Shown piece after piece: positions 46,110 to 55,317 of a DNA stretch of 64,000 bases. Source of the DNA: UBA6183 sp943372215 (GTDB lineage Bacteria; Bacteroidota; Bacteroidia; UKL13-3); NCBI GenBank assembly GCA_943372215.1, contig CALRXU020000022.1, forward strand, positions 8,362 through 72,361. Direction: 5' to 3'. The stretch's first letter is position 1. Each line of letters starts with the position of its first letter. Made by a program: the position numbers and the translations under genes. The notes under the pieces were generated by a model. It did no database searches, was not told the origin of the DNA, and worked only from the letters and a program-made list of their open reading frames with translations.

Positions 46110-47168
46110 CTACTCCGCCTTAGCACCATTAGATACCAAGCACAAATTACTCACTTTATACAATAACCTTGCACCAACATTGGCATCCCATTCATCATTG
46201 CCTGGAGCTATTTCATTAATATCAAAAGCAATAATTTGTTTTTTTGCCGCTACCACTTGGCTTATTAAATAAACCAATTGTTCAAACTCAAAACCTCCTG
46301 GAACAGGCGTGCCGGTATTGGGGCATAATTTGGGGTCCAGCCCATCAATATCAATGCTTAAATAAATTTTATCAGGCAAAGATGCCACGATGTTGGCACA
46401 TATTTTTTGCCACGATTTGCCTTCATATTGCAACTGCTTTATATCACTATCAAAAAAGGTAGTTACTTTTTCGTTGGTATCAATAAGGTTTTTTTCATCT
46501 TCACAATAATCACGAATACCAACTTGCACCAAGTTTGAGACCTGCTCAATTTTTAAAGCATTAAACATAATGGAGGCATGCGAAAATTCAAATCCTTCAT
46601 AGGCATCCCGCAAATCTGCATGTGCATCAATTTGTAAAATTCCAAACGATTCATGCTTTTCTGCAATGGCTTGAATTAATCCTAACGGAGTACTGTGATC
46701 ACCACCTAGTAAAGCCACTACTTTCCCTTTATTAATTTGCTGCAATGCTTGCTTTTTAACCCATTTATTCAAGTCTTTACAGCCATCGTTCACTTCTTTT
46801 CTAATAGCTTTCATTTCTTGGTTTTTGCCTGCATTTTTTCCTTCTGCATACAAATCAATATATCGTGTAGCCTTTTTACGAAGTTTATTGCTGGTTGCTT
46901 TAAGCTTTTTATTAACGGGTAACATAGCAATTCCAAGCTTCCAAGCATCTGCAATAATTGGGTCATACAAATCAACTTGATAAGATGCATCGTAAACAGC
47001 TTCTGGGCCTTTTGCAGTTCCACCACTGTAAGATACGGTAACCTCCCATGGAACAGGAACAATGACTAGTGAAGCTTCCTCAGGGGTGAATGGTAAGCCG
47101 AATATATTGTTGTCGGCATTTCCAATGTCATTTGGATTAAATGCAGCTATTTTTCCTTGTTTGTTCAT
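46110..47168 (-). CDS. Arginase/agmatinase-family ureohydrolase
   Basis: A 352-residue di-manganese hydrolase: GGDHS (155-159), DAHADLR (181-187) and SIDIDGLDP (271-279) carry the metal ligands. FDINEIAPGNDEWDANVGARL near the C-terminus is also typical. Substrate (arginine, agmatine, formimidoylglutamate or other) cannot be chosen from motifs alone. A Lys-rich insertion around residues 86-130 is unusual. No hut or spe genes are nearby. Confidence 0.88.
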   Translation of the reverse strand: MNKQGKIAAFNPNDIGNADNNIFGLPFTPEEASLVIVPVPWEVTVSYSGGTAKGPEAVYDASYQVDLYDPIIADAWKLGIAMLPVNKKLKATSNKLRKKATRYIDLYAEGKNAGKNQEMKAIRKEVNDGCKDLNKWVKKQALQQINKGKVVALLGGDHSTPLGLIQAIAEKHESFGILQIDAHADLRDAYEGFEFSHASIMFNALKIEQVSNLVQVGIRDYCEDEKNLIDTNEKVTTFFDSDIKQLQYEGKSWQKICANIVASLPDKIYLSIDIDGLDPKLCPNTGTPVPGGFEFEQLVYLISQVVAAKKQIIAFDINEIAPGNDEWDANVGARLLYKVSNLCLVSNGAKAE

Positions 47169-47244
47169 GTAGTTTTTATGTTCAAAGCGTCATGAAAGTT
47201 ATTCAATGCCATTCATGGTTGCGATTGTTTTTGTAATTAACTTG

Positions 47245-47643
47245 TTAGTTGTTTTTACTTTGTTGATTAACCATCTCACGAAGTTTGGCTGCATTAAGCG
47301 GTTTAGAATAAAACTTAGTAATGAGTGGTCTTTTTTTGGCGTTCATGAAATCTTCGTCTATTAGTGATGAGGTGAGCAGGTAATATGGAATATTGTGCAT
47401 GGCTTTGTAGTTAACAGTAGCAACAACATCCATAAACGCCCATCCATCCATAATCGGCATACTGCCATCTACCAATATCAAATCAAATTTAGGTTGTTCG
47501 TTACGCAAAACCTCATCAATGGTTTCCAATGCCTCAGAACCACTGCGTGCAATAACCACTTCGGCATCTGGTATTTCGCCTAAAATAACGCGTTTGTTTA
47601 AGAAGTTTGTTACCTCATCATCTTCAATTACAAGTATCTTCAT
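47245..47643 (-). CDS. Single-domain response regulator
   Basis: A 132-residue receiver domain without output domain. Acidic pocket Glu7-Asp8-Asp9, phosphoacceptor Asp59 (in LVDGSMP), Thr91 and Lys114 (FYSKPL) are all in place. It lies 7 nt downstream of the potassium channel gene, in the same direction. No histidine kinase is in the window. It may act as a phosphorelay intermediate. Confidence 0.9.
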   Translation of the reverse strand: MKILVIEDDEVTNFLNKRVILGEIPDAEVVIARSGSEALETIDEVLRNEQPKFDLILVDGSMPIMDGWAFMDVVATVNYKAMHNIPYYLLTSSLIDEDFMNAKKRPLITKFYSKPLNAAKLREMVNQQSKNN

Positions 47644-47650
47644 GTATTGA

Positions 47651-48616
47651 TTATTCTTTTATCGTTAAAGTGTCTAGTTTTTCAATTGCACTAATTTCGT
47701 TTAACCTTAAAACAGTAGCTGTTCCATCTTCGCTTCGATTAAACATGCTGGTGAATTTAGCATTTTCAATAATTTGTGAAGCCTTATATGAATACCTGGT
47801 ATGTACATGCTGTGAGTAGGTATCGTCAAAAGCCTTTATAAAAAACATAAACTCAGCATCTCCATCAATCATATCTTTTAAGGTTACTTCATGCAAGGGG
47901 CTTTGTTCATCGATGGGATGAACAATGGTCCAACTCAACGCAAGAGAGTTGATGCGACTCCTTTCTAAAGTAAGGTTATAGAACTTACGCATCACTTGAT
48001 TGTCTTCAAGCACATTTAAAGTAAGTAGTAATTCTACTTCACACTCAATCAAATGGTTTTTTCGGGCATTGGCTATTCTAAACATAAGCCCGGTTTTATT
48101 TTGATAAGGAGCAATAACCATCATGTTGCTATAAACGAGTTTTGCCACTGGCCTGCTAAACCTGCTATACAATAAACCTGTCATCAATGCAAAACTCATT
48201 AGCCCAACCAGGCACTCAAACGAACTAATGAAATTAGCATGTAAACCAACAGGATTTTGCCTGCCATATCCAACGGTAGTAAGTGTTTGTGCACTAAAAA
48301 AGAAAGCATCCCAAAACTGTTCCCAAGTAGTTTGTCCCAAATCGCCTTGGATTTGATCCATACCAACCAATAGATATAACCCCGCAAAAAAGCAGTTTAA
48401 GATAATAAAAGCTCCAAAAACGAGTAAATTAAATTTCCAAGTAGGCAAGGTAATCAGCTCATGAAATACATTTAAACGCTGAAAAAAAGGAAGCCCGCTA
48501 TGTTTAACATTGTAACTTCCATCGGCATTAATCAATCTTGAGCCCTGATTGTTGCTTTGACTACCAAAGCCAGTATCATTATCCGTTCTGTAACGTAACG
48601 AAAATCGTTTAACCAT
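47651..48616 (-). CDS. KirBac-type inward rectifier potassium channel
   Basis: A 321-residue channel: an outer helix (about 63-84), pore with selectivity filter TTVGYGR (113-119), inner helix (about 131-151), then a cytoplasmic immunoglobulin-like IRK domain (about 165-300; LMFRIANARKNHLIECEVELLL is typical). The protein should pass K+ and respond to ligands or lipids at its cytoplasmic domain. Start of a probable two-gene unit with the response regulator. Confidence 0.92.
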   Translation of the reverse strand: MVKRFSLRYRTDNDTGFGSQSNNQGSRLINADGSYNVKHSGLPFFQRLNVFHELITLPTWKFNLLVFGAFIILNCFFAGLYLLVGMDQIQGDLGQTTWEQFWDAFFFSAQTLTTVGYGRQNPVGLHANFISSFECLVGLMSFALMTGLLYSRFSRPVAKLVYSNMMVIAPYQNKTGLMFRIANARKNHLIECEVELLLTLNVLEDNQVMRKFYNLTLERSRINSLALSWTIVHPIDEQSPLHEVTLKDMIDGDAEFMFFIKAFDDTYSQHVHTRYSYKASQIIENAKFTSMFNRSEDGTATVLRLNEISAIEKLDTLTIKE

Positions 48617-48683
48617 TCATCAATGTTTAGTTAGCCAAAATATGGTTTTGTTTTGAAGTTTACAAAACGTAAAATTGAAATGT

Positions 48684-49262
48684 ATGAATACTGAATACTT
48701 TGCACACCAATCAGCCTTTATTGATGAGGGTTGCCAAATTGGTAAAGGAACAAAAATCTGGCACTTTTCCCACGTCATGTCTCATGCCATTATTGGCGAA
48801 AATTGCAATATCGGACAAAACGTAGTGATTAGCCCAGAAGTTGTTCTCGGAAATAATGTTAAAATTCAAAATAATGTATCCGTTTATACTGGAGTAACTT
48901 GTGATGATGATGTTTTTCTTGGTCCATCTTGTGTATTTACCAATGTAACCAATCCAAGAAGCGGTGTAAATCGTAGAGGGCAATACGCAAAAACCCATGT
49001 GGGAAAAGGCGCATCAATTGGCGCTAATGCAACTATAGTATGCGGACATAATATTGGTGCATTTGCATTTATAGGAGCAGGTGCTGTGGTAACCAAACAT
49101 GTTCCTGCTTATGCTCTGTTGGTGGGCAATCCGGCTAAACAAATTGGTTGGATGAGTGAGTACGGGCAACGATTATCTTTTGACGAAAATAACCGTGCTG
49201 TATGCACTGAAAGTGGTCAGGAGTATGAGCTAAACAACCAGATTTGTACCCGTATTAAGTAA
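48684..49262 (+). CDS. Left-handed beta-helix sugar N-acetyltransferase (WlbB/WbpD-like)
   Basis: With the ATG at 48684 it has 192 residues. Hexapeptide repeats (IGKGTKIWHF, IGENCNIGQNV, VLGNNVKIQNNVSVYTGV) form a left-handed beta helix. The pattern NPRSGVNRRGQYAKTHVGKGASIGANATI matches acetyl-CoA:UDP-3-amino-sugar N-acetyltransferases that make UDP-di-N-acetylglucuronate-type precursors of O-antigen. TTG at 48675 is an alternative start. No partner wlb genes are adjacent. Confidence 0.87.
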   Translation: MNTEYFAHQSAFIDEGCQIGKGTKIWHFSHVMSHAIIGENCNIGQNVVISPEVVLGNNVKIQNNVSVYTGVTCDDDVFLGPSCVFTNVTNPRSGVNRRGQYAKTHVGKGASIGANATIVCGHNIGAFAFIGAGAVVTKHVPAYALLVGNPAKQIGWMSEYGQRLSFDENNRAVCTESGQEYELNNQICTRIK

Positions 49263-49275
49263 TAAAAAACGTTTT

Positions 49276-49308
49276 TATGCGGAGAATAATTTTGCTATTC
49301 TCCGCATA
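49276..49308. promoter_or_regulatory. Palindrome 1 upstream of fic (putative operator)
   Basis: TATGCGGAGAATA (49276-49288) and TATTCTCCGCATA (49296-49308), a perfect 13-bp inverted repeat with a 7-nt centre. No T-run follows, so it does not look like a terminator. Confidence 0.65.
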
Positions 49309-49310
49309 AA

Positions 49311-49341
49311 ATGCGGAGAATATTGGTTATAATCTCCGCAT
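49311..49341. promoter_or_regulatory. Palindrome 2 upstream of fic (putative operator)
   Basis: ATGCGGAGA (49311-49319) and TCTCCGCAT (49333-49341), 13-nt centre, same half-site as palindrome 1. Confidence 0.6.
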
Positions 49342-49424
49342 ATATTTTTAATCAATAAAAATATATTTTATTATAATTGTTTTATAATCAGTATTTTAAT
49401 TGTAATTTAGTAGTTAAAATACGC

Positions 49425-49438
49425 ATTTTTTGCGGAGA
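49425..49438. promoter_or_regulatory. Half-site of the same motif near the fic promoter
   Basis: A single TGCGGAGA at 49431-49438, about 26 nt upstream of the -7 element TATCTTTG (49464-49471). Confidence 0.5.
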
Positions 49439-49463
49439 TTAATTAAATAACCTATTGGTTTTA

Positions 49464-49471
49464 TATCTTTG
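49464..49471 (+). promoter_or_regulatory. -7 promoter element of fic
   Basis: TATCTTTG matches TAnnTTTG exactly and ends 5 nt before the ATG at 49477, so the mRNA would be leaderless or nearly so. The -33 element is not clear. Confidence 0.55.
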
Positions 49472-49476
49472 TATAG

Positions 49477-50592
49477 ATGCAACGGCTGATATACATACAC
49501 CAGCAAAAAAAATGGCCTCAGTTTACTTGGGATATAGAAGAAGTAATGCCCGCTTTACTGCATAGTAAATTGTTACAAGGAAAGTTATTAGGCAAGATGG
49601 AGTCGTTAGGCTTTAATTTACAAGCACAGGCCACTTTGCAAAACGTAACTTTTGATGTGCTTAAGTCAAGCGAAATAGAAGGAGAAATATTACCGGCCGA
49701 GCAAGTAAGGTCATCCATAGCCCGAAAGCTGGGGATACACGTAGCGGCTACACCCATAACAGATAGGCGTGTAGATGGGGTGGTTGAAATGATGCTTGAC
49801 GCAACCCAAAAATATGATGAGCCTCTTACCAAAAAAAGGTTGTCGGCATGGCATATGGCATTATTTCCAAACGGAAATAGTGGCCTACAATATATAACAA
49901 TAGGCAATTATCGCAAAGCGGCTGGAGGGCCTATGCAGGTAGTATCGGGTGCAATGGGCAAGGAGAAAGTCCATTTTGAAGCACCTGATGCAGAATTGCT
50001 ATCAGATGAAATGAAAGGGTTTCTAAAATGGTTTAATGCTCAGCCCAATACCGATGTGCTGCTAAAGGCCGCAATAGCCCATTTATGGTTTTTAACCATA
50101 CATCCTTTTGATGATGGAAATGGCCGAATGGCAAGGGCTTTAACAGATTTGTTGTTGGCAAGGGCTGATGAAAGCAAGCAACGTTTTTATAGTTTATCCA
50201 CACAAATACAAATTCACAAAAAACAATACTACCAAATATTAGAACGTACGCAAAAAGGTAATCTGGATATAACAGATTGGATACTGTGGTTTTTAAGCTG
50301 TTTTAACAAAGCCATCACTGAGGCAGATGTGTATTTAAACCAAGTGATGTTTAAAGCAAAGTTTTGGAGGCATTTTGCAGAAACCACTTTTAATCCAAGG
50401 CAAGTAAAAATGCTGAACAAGTTACTTGACGGTTTTGATGGCAAGTTGACATCAACAAAATGGGCCAAAATATGCAAATGCAGCCAAGATACTGCTTTAA
50501 GAGATATACAAGGATTGTTGGAACAAAAAGCATTGCTCAAAAACAACAACGGGGGGAGAAGCACTGCTTACGAATTGGTTAAAAAACTATAG
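49477..50592 (+). CDS. Fic family AMPylase-like protein with C-terminal wHTH
   Basis: A 371-residue protein: DUF4172-like N-terminal part, the class II inhibitory motif SSEIEGE (64-70), the FIC core with HPFDDGNGRMAR (209-220) and a C-terminal segment (about 310-371) that looks like a winged helix. Intact active-site residues predict AMP transfer to an unknown target protein, restrained by the Glu68 helix. The wHTH together with three TGCGGAGA sites upstream suggests autoregulation. It converges with uvrB with only 2 nt between. Confidence 0.87.
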   Translation: MQRLIYIHQQKKWPQFTWDIEEVMPALLHSKLLQGKLLGKMESLGFNLQAQATLQNVTFDVLKSSEIEGEILPAEQVRSSIARKLGIHVAATPITDRRVDGVVEMMLDATQKYDEPLTKKRLSAWHMALFPNGNSGLQYITIGNYRKAAGGPMQVVSGAMGKEKVHFEAPDAELLSDEMKGFLKWFNAQPNTDVLLKAAIAHLWFLTIHPFDDGNGRMARALTDLLLARADESKQRFYSLSTQIQIHKKQYYQILERTQKGNLDITDWILWFLSCFNKAITEADVYLNQVMFKAKFWRHFAETTFNPRQVKMLNKLLDGFDGKLTSTKWAKICKCSQDTALRDIQGLLEQKALLKNNNGGRSTAYELVKKL

Positions 50593-50594
50593 CC

Positions 50595-52613
50595 CTATTC
50601 CAGTTCCTTTTGTAACATAAACATTTCATCACGTAAACGCGCGGCTTCCATAAAGTCCATATCTTTTGCAGCTTTTAACATTCTTTTCTGCGTCTCTTCA
50701 ATAGCTTTTTTAATTTGGTCTTTACTCATGTATTGCACAATAGGGTCGGCTGCCATGCTCAATTCCTCTGGCTCAATGTAGAAGTGTTGTTCACTGGTGC
50801 CTCCTTTTGCATCTGCCACACGGGTTTGTTTCATAATTTCATCCTTACTCTTAATAACCGTTTTAGGGGTAATGCCATGCTTTAGGTTATAAGCAATTTG
50901 TTTGTCTCTTCTTCTGTAGGTTTCATCAATGGTGCGTTGCATGCTGTCTGTGATTTTATCAGCATACATAATCACATTGCCGCGTTCATTTCTTGCTGCA
51001 CGACCAATAGTTTGTGTTAATGATTTGTCATTACGCAAAAAACCTTCTTTATCGGCATCCATAATAGCCACAAGGCTAACTTCTGGTAAATCCAATCCCT
51101 CACGCAATAAGTTTACTCCAATAAGCACATCAAACACACCCAGTCGTAAATCCCGCAGTATTTCTACACGGTCTAATGTTTTTACTTCGCTGTGGATGTA
51201 ACGGCATTTAATATTTAGCTTGGCCATATACTTAGCCAGTTCCTCGGCCATACGTTTAGTGAGTGTGGTAACCAAAACCCGATCACCCATTTTGATGCGT
51301 TCATCTACGGCATCTAACAAATCATCCACTTGGTTAACACATGGTCTAATCTCAATGGTAGGGTCTAAGAGTCCCGTAGGTCGAATGATTTGTTCCACAA
51401 CCAAACCTTCACTCATTCGTATTTCATAATCACTAGGGGTTGCACTCACATAAATAATTTGATTTACCATACTTTCAAATTCATTAAAAGTAAGGGGTCT
51501 GTTATCTAATGCACTAGGCAATCTAAAACCATAATCAACCAAGTTCTCCTTACGCGCTCTATCACCGCCATACATGGCCCTTACTTGTGGCATGGTGGCA
51601 TGGCTTTCATCAATAAACATTAAATAATCTTTGGGGAAATAATCCAACAAACAAAATGGCCTATCGCCAGGTTTGCGTTTATCCATGTATCGGCTGTAAT
51701 TTTCTATGCCATTGCAATAACCCAACTCTCTTATCATTTCCATGTCAAAGTTGGTCCGTTCCTCCAACCGTTTGGCCTCTAAAAATTTTCCGTTATGTTT
51801 AAAGTAATCTATCTGTTCCATCAAATCATCCTGTATTTCCCTGATGGCCCTATTCAGCTGGTCTTTGGGTGTTACATAGATATTGGCCGGAAATACTGCA
51901 ATATCATTCACACGTTCCTGCTGCTTCCCTGATATGGGGTCAATAATAATGATGTCTTCAATATCATTACCGAAAAAAGTAATTCTAAAAGCAAAGTCTG
52001 CATACGCTGGATAAATATCCAATACATCACCTTTTACCCTAAAATTGCCTCTTTTAAATTCAGCCGTAGTTCTGGAGTACAAGCTATCAACCAATGCATA
52101 AAGTACGGTATTACGCGCAATTTTTTGCCCAACATGCAAACGAATGATGCTATTTTCATAATCGTTTGGATTGCCTGCACCATAGATGCAGCTTACAGAT
52201 GCCAAAACAATCACATCCCTGCGGCCAGAAAGGAGGGAGGAGGTGGTTTTTAGCCGAAGCTTTTCAATCTCTTCGTTAATGGCCAAATCCTTTTCAATGT
52301 AAGTATTGCTTTGCGGAATAAATGCCTCTGGTTGATAGTAATCATAATAAGATACGAAATACTCCACCGCATTGTTTGGGAAAAACTGTTTAAACTCGCC
52401 ATACAATTGCGCTACAAGTGTTTTGTTGTGGCTGATGATAAGCGTTGGCTTTTGCACCTGCTGTATCACATTGGCCATGGTAAATGTTTTACCAGAGCCT
52501 GTAACACCCAGTAGCGTTTGGTGTTTATCGCCTCTTTGGGTGGCTTCTACAAGATTTCTAATCGCTTCAGGCTGATCACCTGTAGGTACATATTCCGAAG
52601 TTAAATTGAACAT
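50595..52613 (-). CDS. uvrB: UvrABC system protein B
   Basis: Damage-verification helicase of nucleotide excision repair. The 672-residue protein has Walker A GVTGSGKTFTMANV (about 36-49), the beta-hairpin region YYDYYQPEAFIPQSNTYIEKD, helicase motif VI IGRAARNERG, and a C-terminal UVR motif (about 635-670). Length is typical. UvrA and UvrC are not in the window. Confidence 0.97.
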   Translation of the reverse strand: MFNLTSEYVPTGDQPEAIRNLVEATQRGDKHQTLLGVTGSGKTFTMANVIQQVQKPTLIISHNKTLVAQLYGEFKQFFPNNAVEYFVSYYDYYQPEAFIPQSNTYIEKDLAINEEIEKLRLKTTSSLLSGRRDVIVLASVSCIYGAGNPNDYENSIIRLHVGQKIARNTVLYALVDSLYSRTTAEFKRGNFRVKGDVLDIYPAYADFAFRITFFGNDIEDIIIIDPISGKQQERVNDIAVFPANIYVTPKDQLNRAIREIQDDLMEQIDYFKHNGKFLEAKRLEERTNFDMEMIRELGYCNGIENYSRYMDKRKPGDRPFCLLDYFPKDYLMFIDESHATMPQVRAMYGGDRARKENLVDYGFRLPSALDNRPLTFNEFESMVNQIIYVSATPSDYEIRMSEGLVVEQIIRPTGLLDPTIEIRPCVNQVDDLLDAVDERIKMGDRVLVTTLTKRMAEELAKYMAKLNIKCRYIHSEVKTLDRVEILRDLRLGVFDVLIGVNLLREGLDLPEVSLVAIMDADKEGFLRNDKSLTQTIGRAARNERGNVIMYADKITDSMQRTIDETYRRRDKQIAYNLKHGITPKTVIKSKDEIMKQTRVADAKGGTSEQHFYIEPEELSMAADPIVQYMSKDQIKKAIEETQKRMLKAAKDMDFMEAARLRDEMFMLQKELE

Positions 52614-52665
52614 ATGAGTGGTATTGCAAACTTACTAAATAACGTTAACTATTAAAGGAGAATAA

Positions 52666-52703
52666 ACAAAAAGCCCCGACTCAGTGATGAGCCGGGGGCT
52701 TTC
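52666..52703 (-). terminator. Terminator after the OmpA gene
   Basis: AAAGCCCC and GGGGGCTTT arms surround CTCAGTGATGAG; an A-run on the plus strand (U-run on the minus) follows. It ends the minus-strand gene starting at 54301. Confidence 0.85.
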
Positions 52704-52738
52704 CGTCCTTATGAACCCTAACCTATGAAAAGGCTTAA

Positions 52739-54301
52739 TTAATCTTCAAACTCCACCTTCAACTCTACCCTGCGATTTTTGTCGCGTCCAGCTTTGGTGG
52801 TATTTGATTGTACTGGCATCGTTTCTCCAAATCCTTTTGCTGTTAGTCTTGATGCTTCGATACCTTTACTTTGCAAATACTTTGCCACAGCCTCAGCGCG
52901 GGCCTGAGATAGTGTCATGTTTCCGTCATCATTACCAACATCATCTGTATGGCCTTCAATAACCAAATTGTAAGTAGGGTTTTCTTTGAGTACCTTAACT
53001 ACTTGGTCTAAAATAACATTCGACTGTTTTTTAATAGTTGATTTGCCTGTTTCAAACTGAATACCTTGCAGTGCTTTTTGGAACAATTGTTTTACGGCTG
53101 CCTTCACTTCTGGGCATCCGCCAGTTGCTTCAACTCCAGCAATGCCAGGGCATTTGTCAATACCATCATGTATGCCATCACCATCCGTATCAGGGCAACC
53201 TTTGTTGGCTTCTGTTCCCTTTTTATTAATACACATGTCTTTGGCATCTTCAATACCATCACCATCTGTATCAGGGCAGCCGTTAAATGCTTTCACACCT
53301 CCCACTGTCGGGCATTTATCTTCGCTGTCTTGAATGCCATCGCCATCTGTATCAGGGCATCCTTCAAAAGCTATAACACCTTTCACATCAGGGCATTTGT
53401 CTTTGCTGTTTATAATTCCATCGCCATCTGTGTCAGGACATCCTTTTAAGTCGGTTTTTCCGGCTTCTGTCGGACATTGGTCATCTGCATCTGCAATACC
53501 GTCTTTGTCGGTGTCAGGACATCCATTTGTGGCAGCTGTTCCAGCTAATGCTACACACTTGTCCAAATAATCAGCCACTCCGTCTCCATCACCATCAAGT
53601 GGACAACCTGTTTTGTCAACTGCCACATTTGCGGGAGTACCAGGGCATTTATCTTTTTTGTCACTCACACCATCCTTGTCAGCATCTGGTGCGTCACCAA
53701 TATTTAAGTTTAAACCAATGCTATGAATCATCCATGAATCATTTGATGCGCCTATATCCTTTAAGTCTCTCGTATCATCCAACATATAACCATAAGTAAG
53801 TTGGTAGAACAACGCAATATTATCCGTTAACATAAAGTTTAAACCTGCACCCATATTTAACGTGGTGTTTTTTCCTTCTTTAGTATATTTTCCTAAATGG
53901 TTATCTAAGCCAATACCAATTAATGCATAAGGTTTAATGATGCTGCTTTTTTCGATAATATAATCGTTGGCAAACTTGTACCTAGCCTGTAGGTTAACAT
54001 TGTAAAAATCTTTTGTTTTAAATATCGCATCTTCAGTTTTTTTGTCATATAAACCAACTGAACCATAGCTGCCCATTATTGTTAAATCAAACGACTGTGT
54101 CAGATAACGTGAAAGGTATAAACTGGAAACGCCATTGTTACGCAAGTTAATTCCACTAAAGTTGAGAAAATCGTTTTTAACATCTCCTGAATATTGACTG
54201 GTGCCGTAAGATAAACCAAGTCCCCATTTTTTTTCGGAGGATTGCGAAAAAGCTGCCGATACAATTGTAATTGCAGCTAAAGTGAGTAGAAAATGCTTCA
54301 T
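52739..54301 (-). CDS. OmpA-family protein with thrombospondin type 3 repeats
   Basis: A 520-residue outer-membrane protein: signal peptide, eight-stranded-like N-terminal barrel (about 20-200), seven or so calcium-binding thrombospondin type 3 repeats (about 206-395; DTDGDGIxDxxDKCP pattern) and an OmpA domain (about 405-520) with TDDVGNDDGNMTLSQARAEAV and NRRVE, which bind peptidoglycan. Such proteins link the outer membrane to the cell wall. Monocistronic. Confidence 0.93.
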   Translation of the reverse strand: MKHFLLTLAAITIVSAAFSQSSEKKWGLGLSYGTSQYSGDVKNDFLNFSGINLRNNGVSSLYLSRYLTQSFDLTIMGSYGSVGLYDKKTEDAIFKTKDFYNVNLQARYKFANDYIIEKSSIIKPYALIGIGLDNHLGKYTKEGKNTTLNMGAGLNFMLTDNIALFYQLTYGYMLDDTRDLKDIGASNDSWMIHSIGLNLNIGDAPDADKDGVSDKKDKCPGTPANVAVDKTGCPLDGDGDGVADYLDKCVALAGTAATNGCPDTDKDGIADADDQCPTEAGKTDLKGCPDTDGDGIINSKDKCPDVKGVIAFEGCPDTDGDGIQDSEDKCPTVGGVKAFNGCPDTDGDGIEDAKDMCINKKGTEANKGCPDTDGDGIHDGIDKCPGIAGVEATGGCPEVKAAVKQLFQKALQGIQFETGKSTIKKQSNVILDQVVKVLKENPTYNLVIEGHTDDVGNDDGNMTLSQARAEAVAKYLQSKGIEASRLTAKGFGETMPVQSNTTKAGRDKNRRVELKVEFED

Positions 54302-54446
54302 ATGTATAATAGATTTATGCTCAAATCTACAAAACTAATGACATAGTTTACTTACAGCTAAAGGTTTTTATTGCAATTTGTATGATAAATTGTGGTAAAT
54401 GCAGTTTAAGCAGAAGATAGAAAGTGTAAAAAATACACTTATTTGT

Positions 54447-55316
54447 TTAAAGCAGATGTTTTTCTGCGTGATAAGAGGATCTAACTAATGCGCCAGATTC
54501 TACATATTTGAATCCAATACTTAAACCAAAGGCTTTATAAGCATCAAATTCTTCAGGGGTAATAAACCGCTCTACGTTTAGGTGCATTTTTGTTGGTTGC
54601 AAGTATTGTCCTAAAGTTAACACATCACAACCATGATTAACCAAATCCTGCATCACCTCATGTACTTCATCCTGGCTTTCTCCTAAACCAAGCATAACCC
54701 CTGATTTGGTTCTTAACCCTCTTTCTTTGGTGAGCTTTATCTGCTCAAGACTGCGTTCATATTTGGCTTGCGGGCGCACTTTTCTGTAAAGTCGTTTTAC
54801 GGTTTCCATGTTGTGTGAAACCACTTCTGGTTTTTCATCAATAACCTTATACAACAAATCCCATTTTGAAAGGAAATCTGGAATTAGGGTTTCAATCGTG
54901 GTATTAGGATTTATTTCTTTTACCAAACGAATGGTATCTGCCCATACTTTTGCTCCCTTATCTTTAAGCTCATCCCTGTTAACTGAAGTAATTACGGCAT
55001 GTTTAACTCCCATTAGCTTTATGGCTTCAGCAACACGCATGGGTTCACTTAGGTCATATTCTTGGGCCCTACCGGTGGCAACAGCACAAAAACTGCAACT
55101 TCTGGTGCATACATTACCCAAAATCATAAATGTTGCGGTACCAGCACCCCAACATTCACCCATATTTGGACAACTCCCGCTTTCACATATGGTATGCAAT
55201 TTATATTCGTCAACTATTTTTCTAACATTTCGGTAGTTTTCACCAGTGGGTAGTTTAACTTTTAACCAACTTGGTTTCTTAACACGAGCTTCTGCTAAAG
55301 TGGGTAATTCTATCAT
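54447..55316 (-). CDS. lipA: Lipoyl synthase
   Basis: This radical SAM enzyme inserts two sulfurs into octanoyl groups. Its 289 residues contain the auxiliary cluster pattern CESGSCPNMGECW and the radical SAM motif CTRSCSFC; the C-terminal Arg-Ser-Ser-Tyr (VRSSYHAEK) binds the auxiliary cluster. It starts 1 nt after the end of the upstream barrel-like gene, so the two are cotranscribed. Confidence 0.96.
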   Translation of the reverse strand: MIELPTLAEARVKKPSWLKVKLPTGENYRNVRKIVDEYKLHTICESGSCPNMGECWGAGTATFMILGNVCTRSCSFCAVATGRAQEYDLSEPMRVAEAIKLMGVKHAVITSVNRDELKDKGAKVWADTIRLVKEINPNTTIETLIPDFLSKWDLLYKVIDEKPEVVSHNMETVKRLYRKVRPQAKYERSLEQIKLTKERGLRTKSGVMLGLGESQDEVHEVMQDLVNHGCDVLTLGQYLQPTKMHLNVERFITPEEFDAYKAFGLSIGFKYVESGALVRSSYHAEKHLL

Positions 55317-55317
55317 G

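Noticed and set aside
53038..53799. Several antisense frames in the OmpA gene
   Set aside because: They arise from the periodic thrombospondin repeats read on the other strand.
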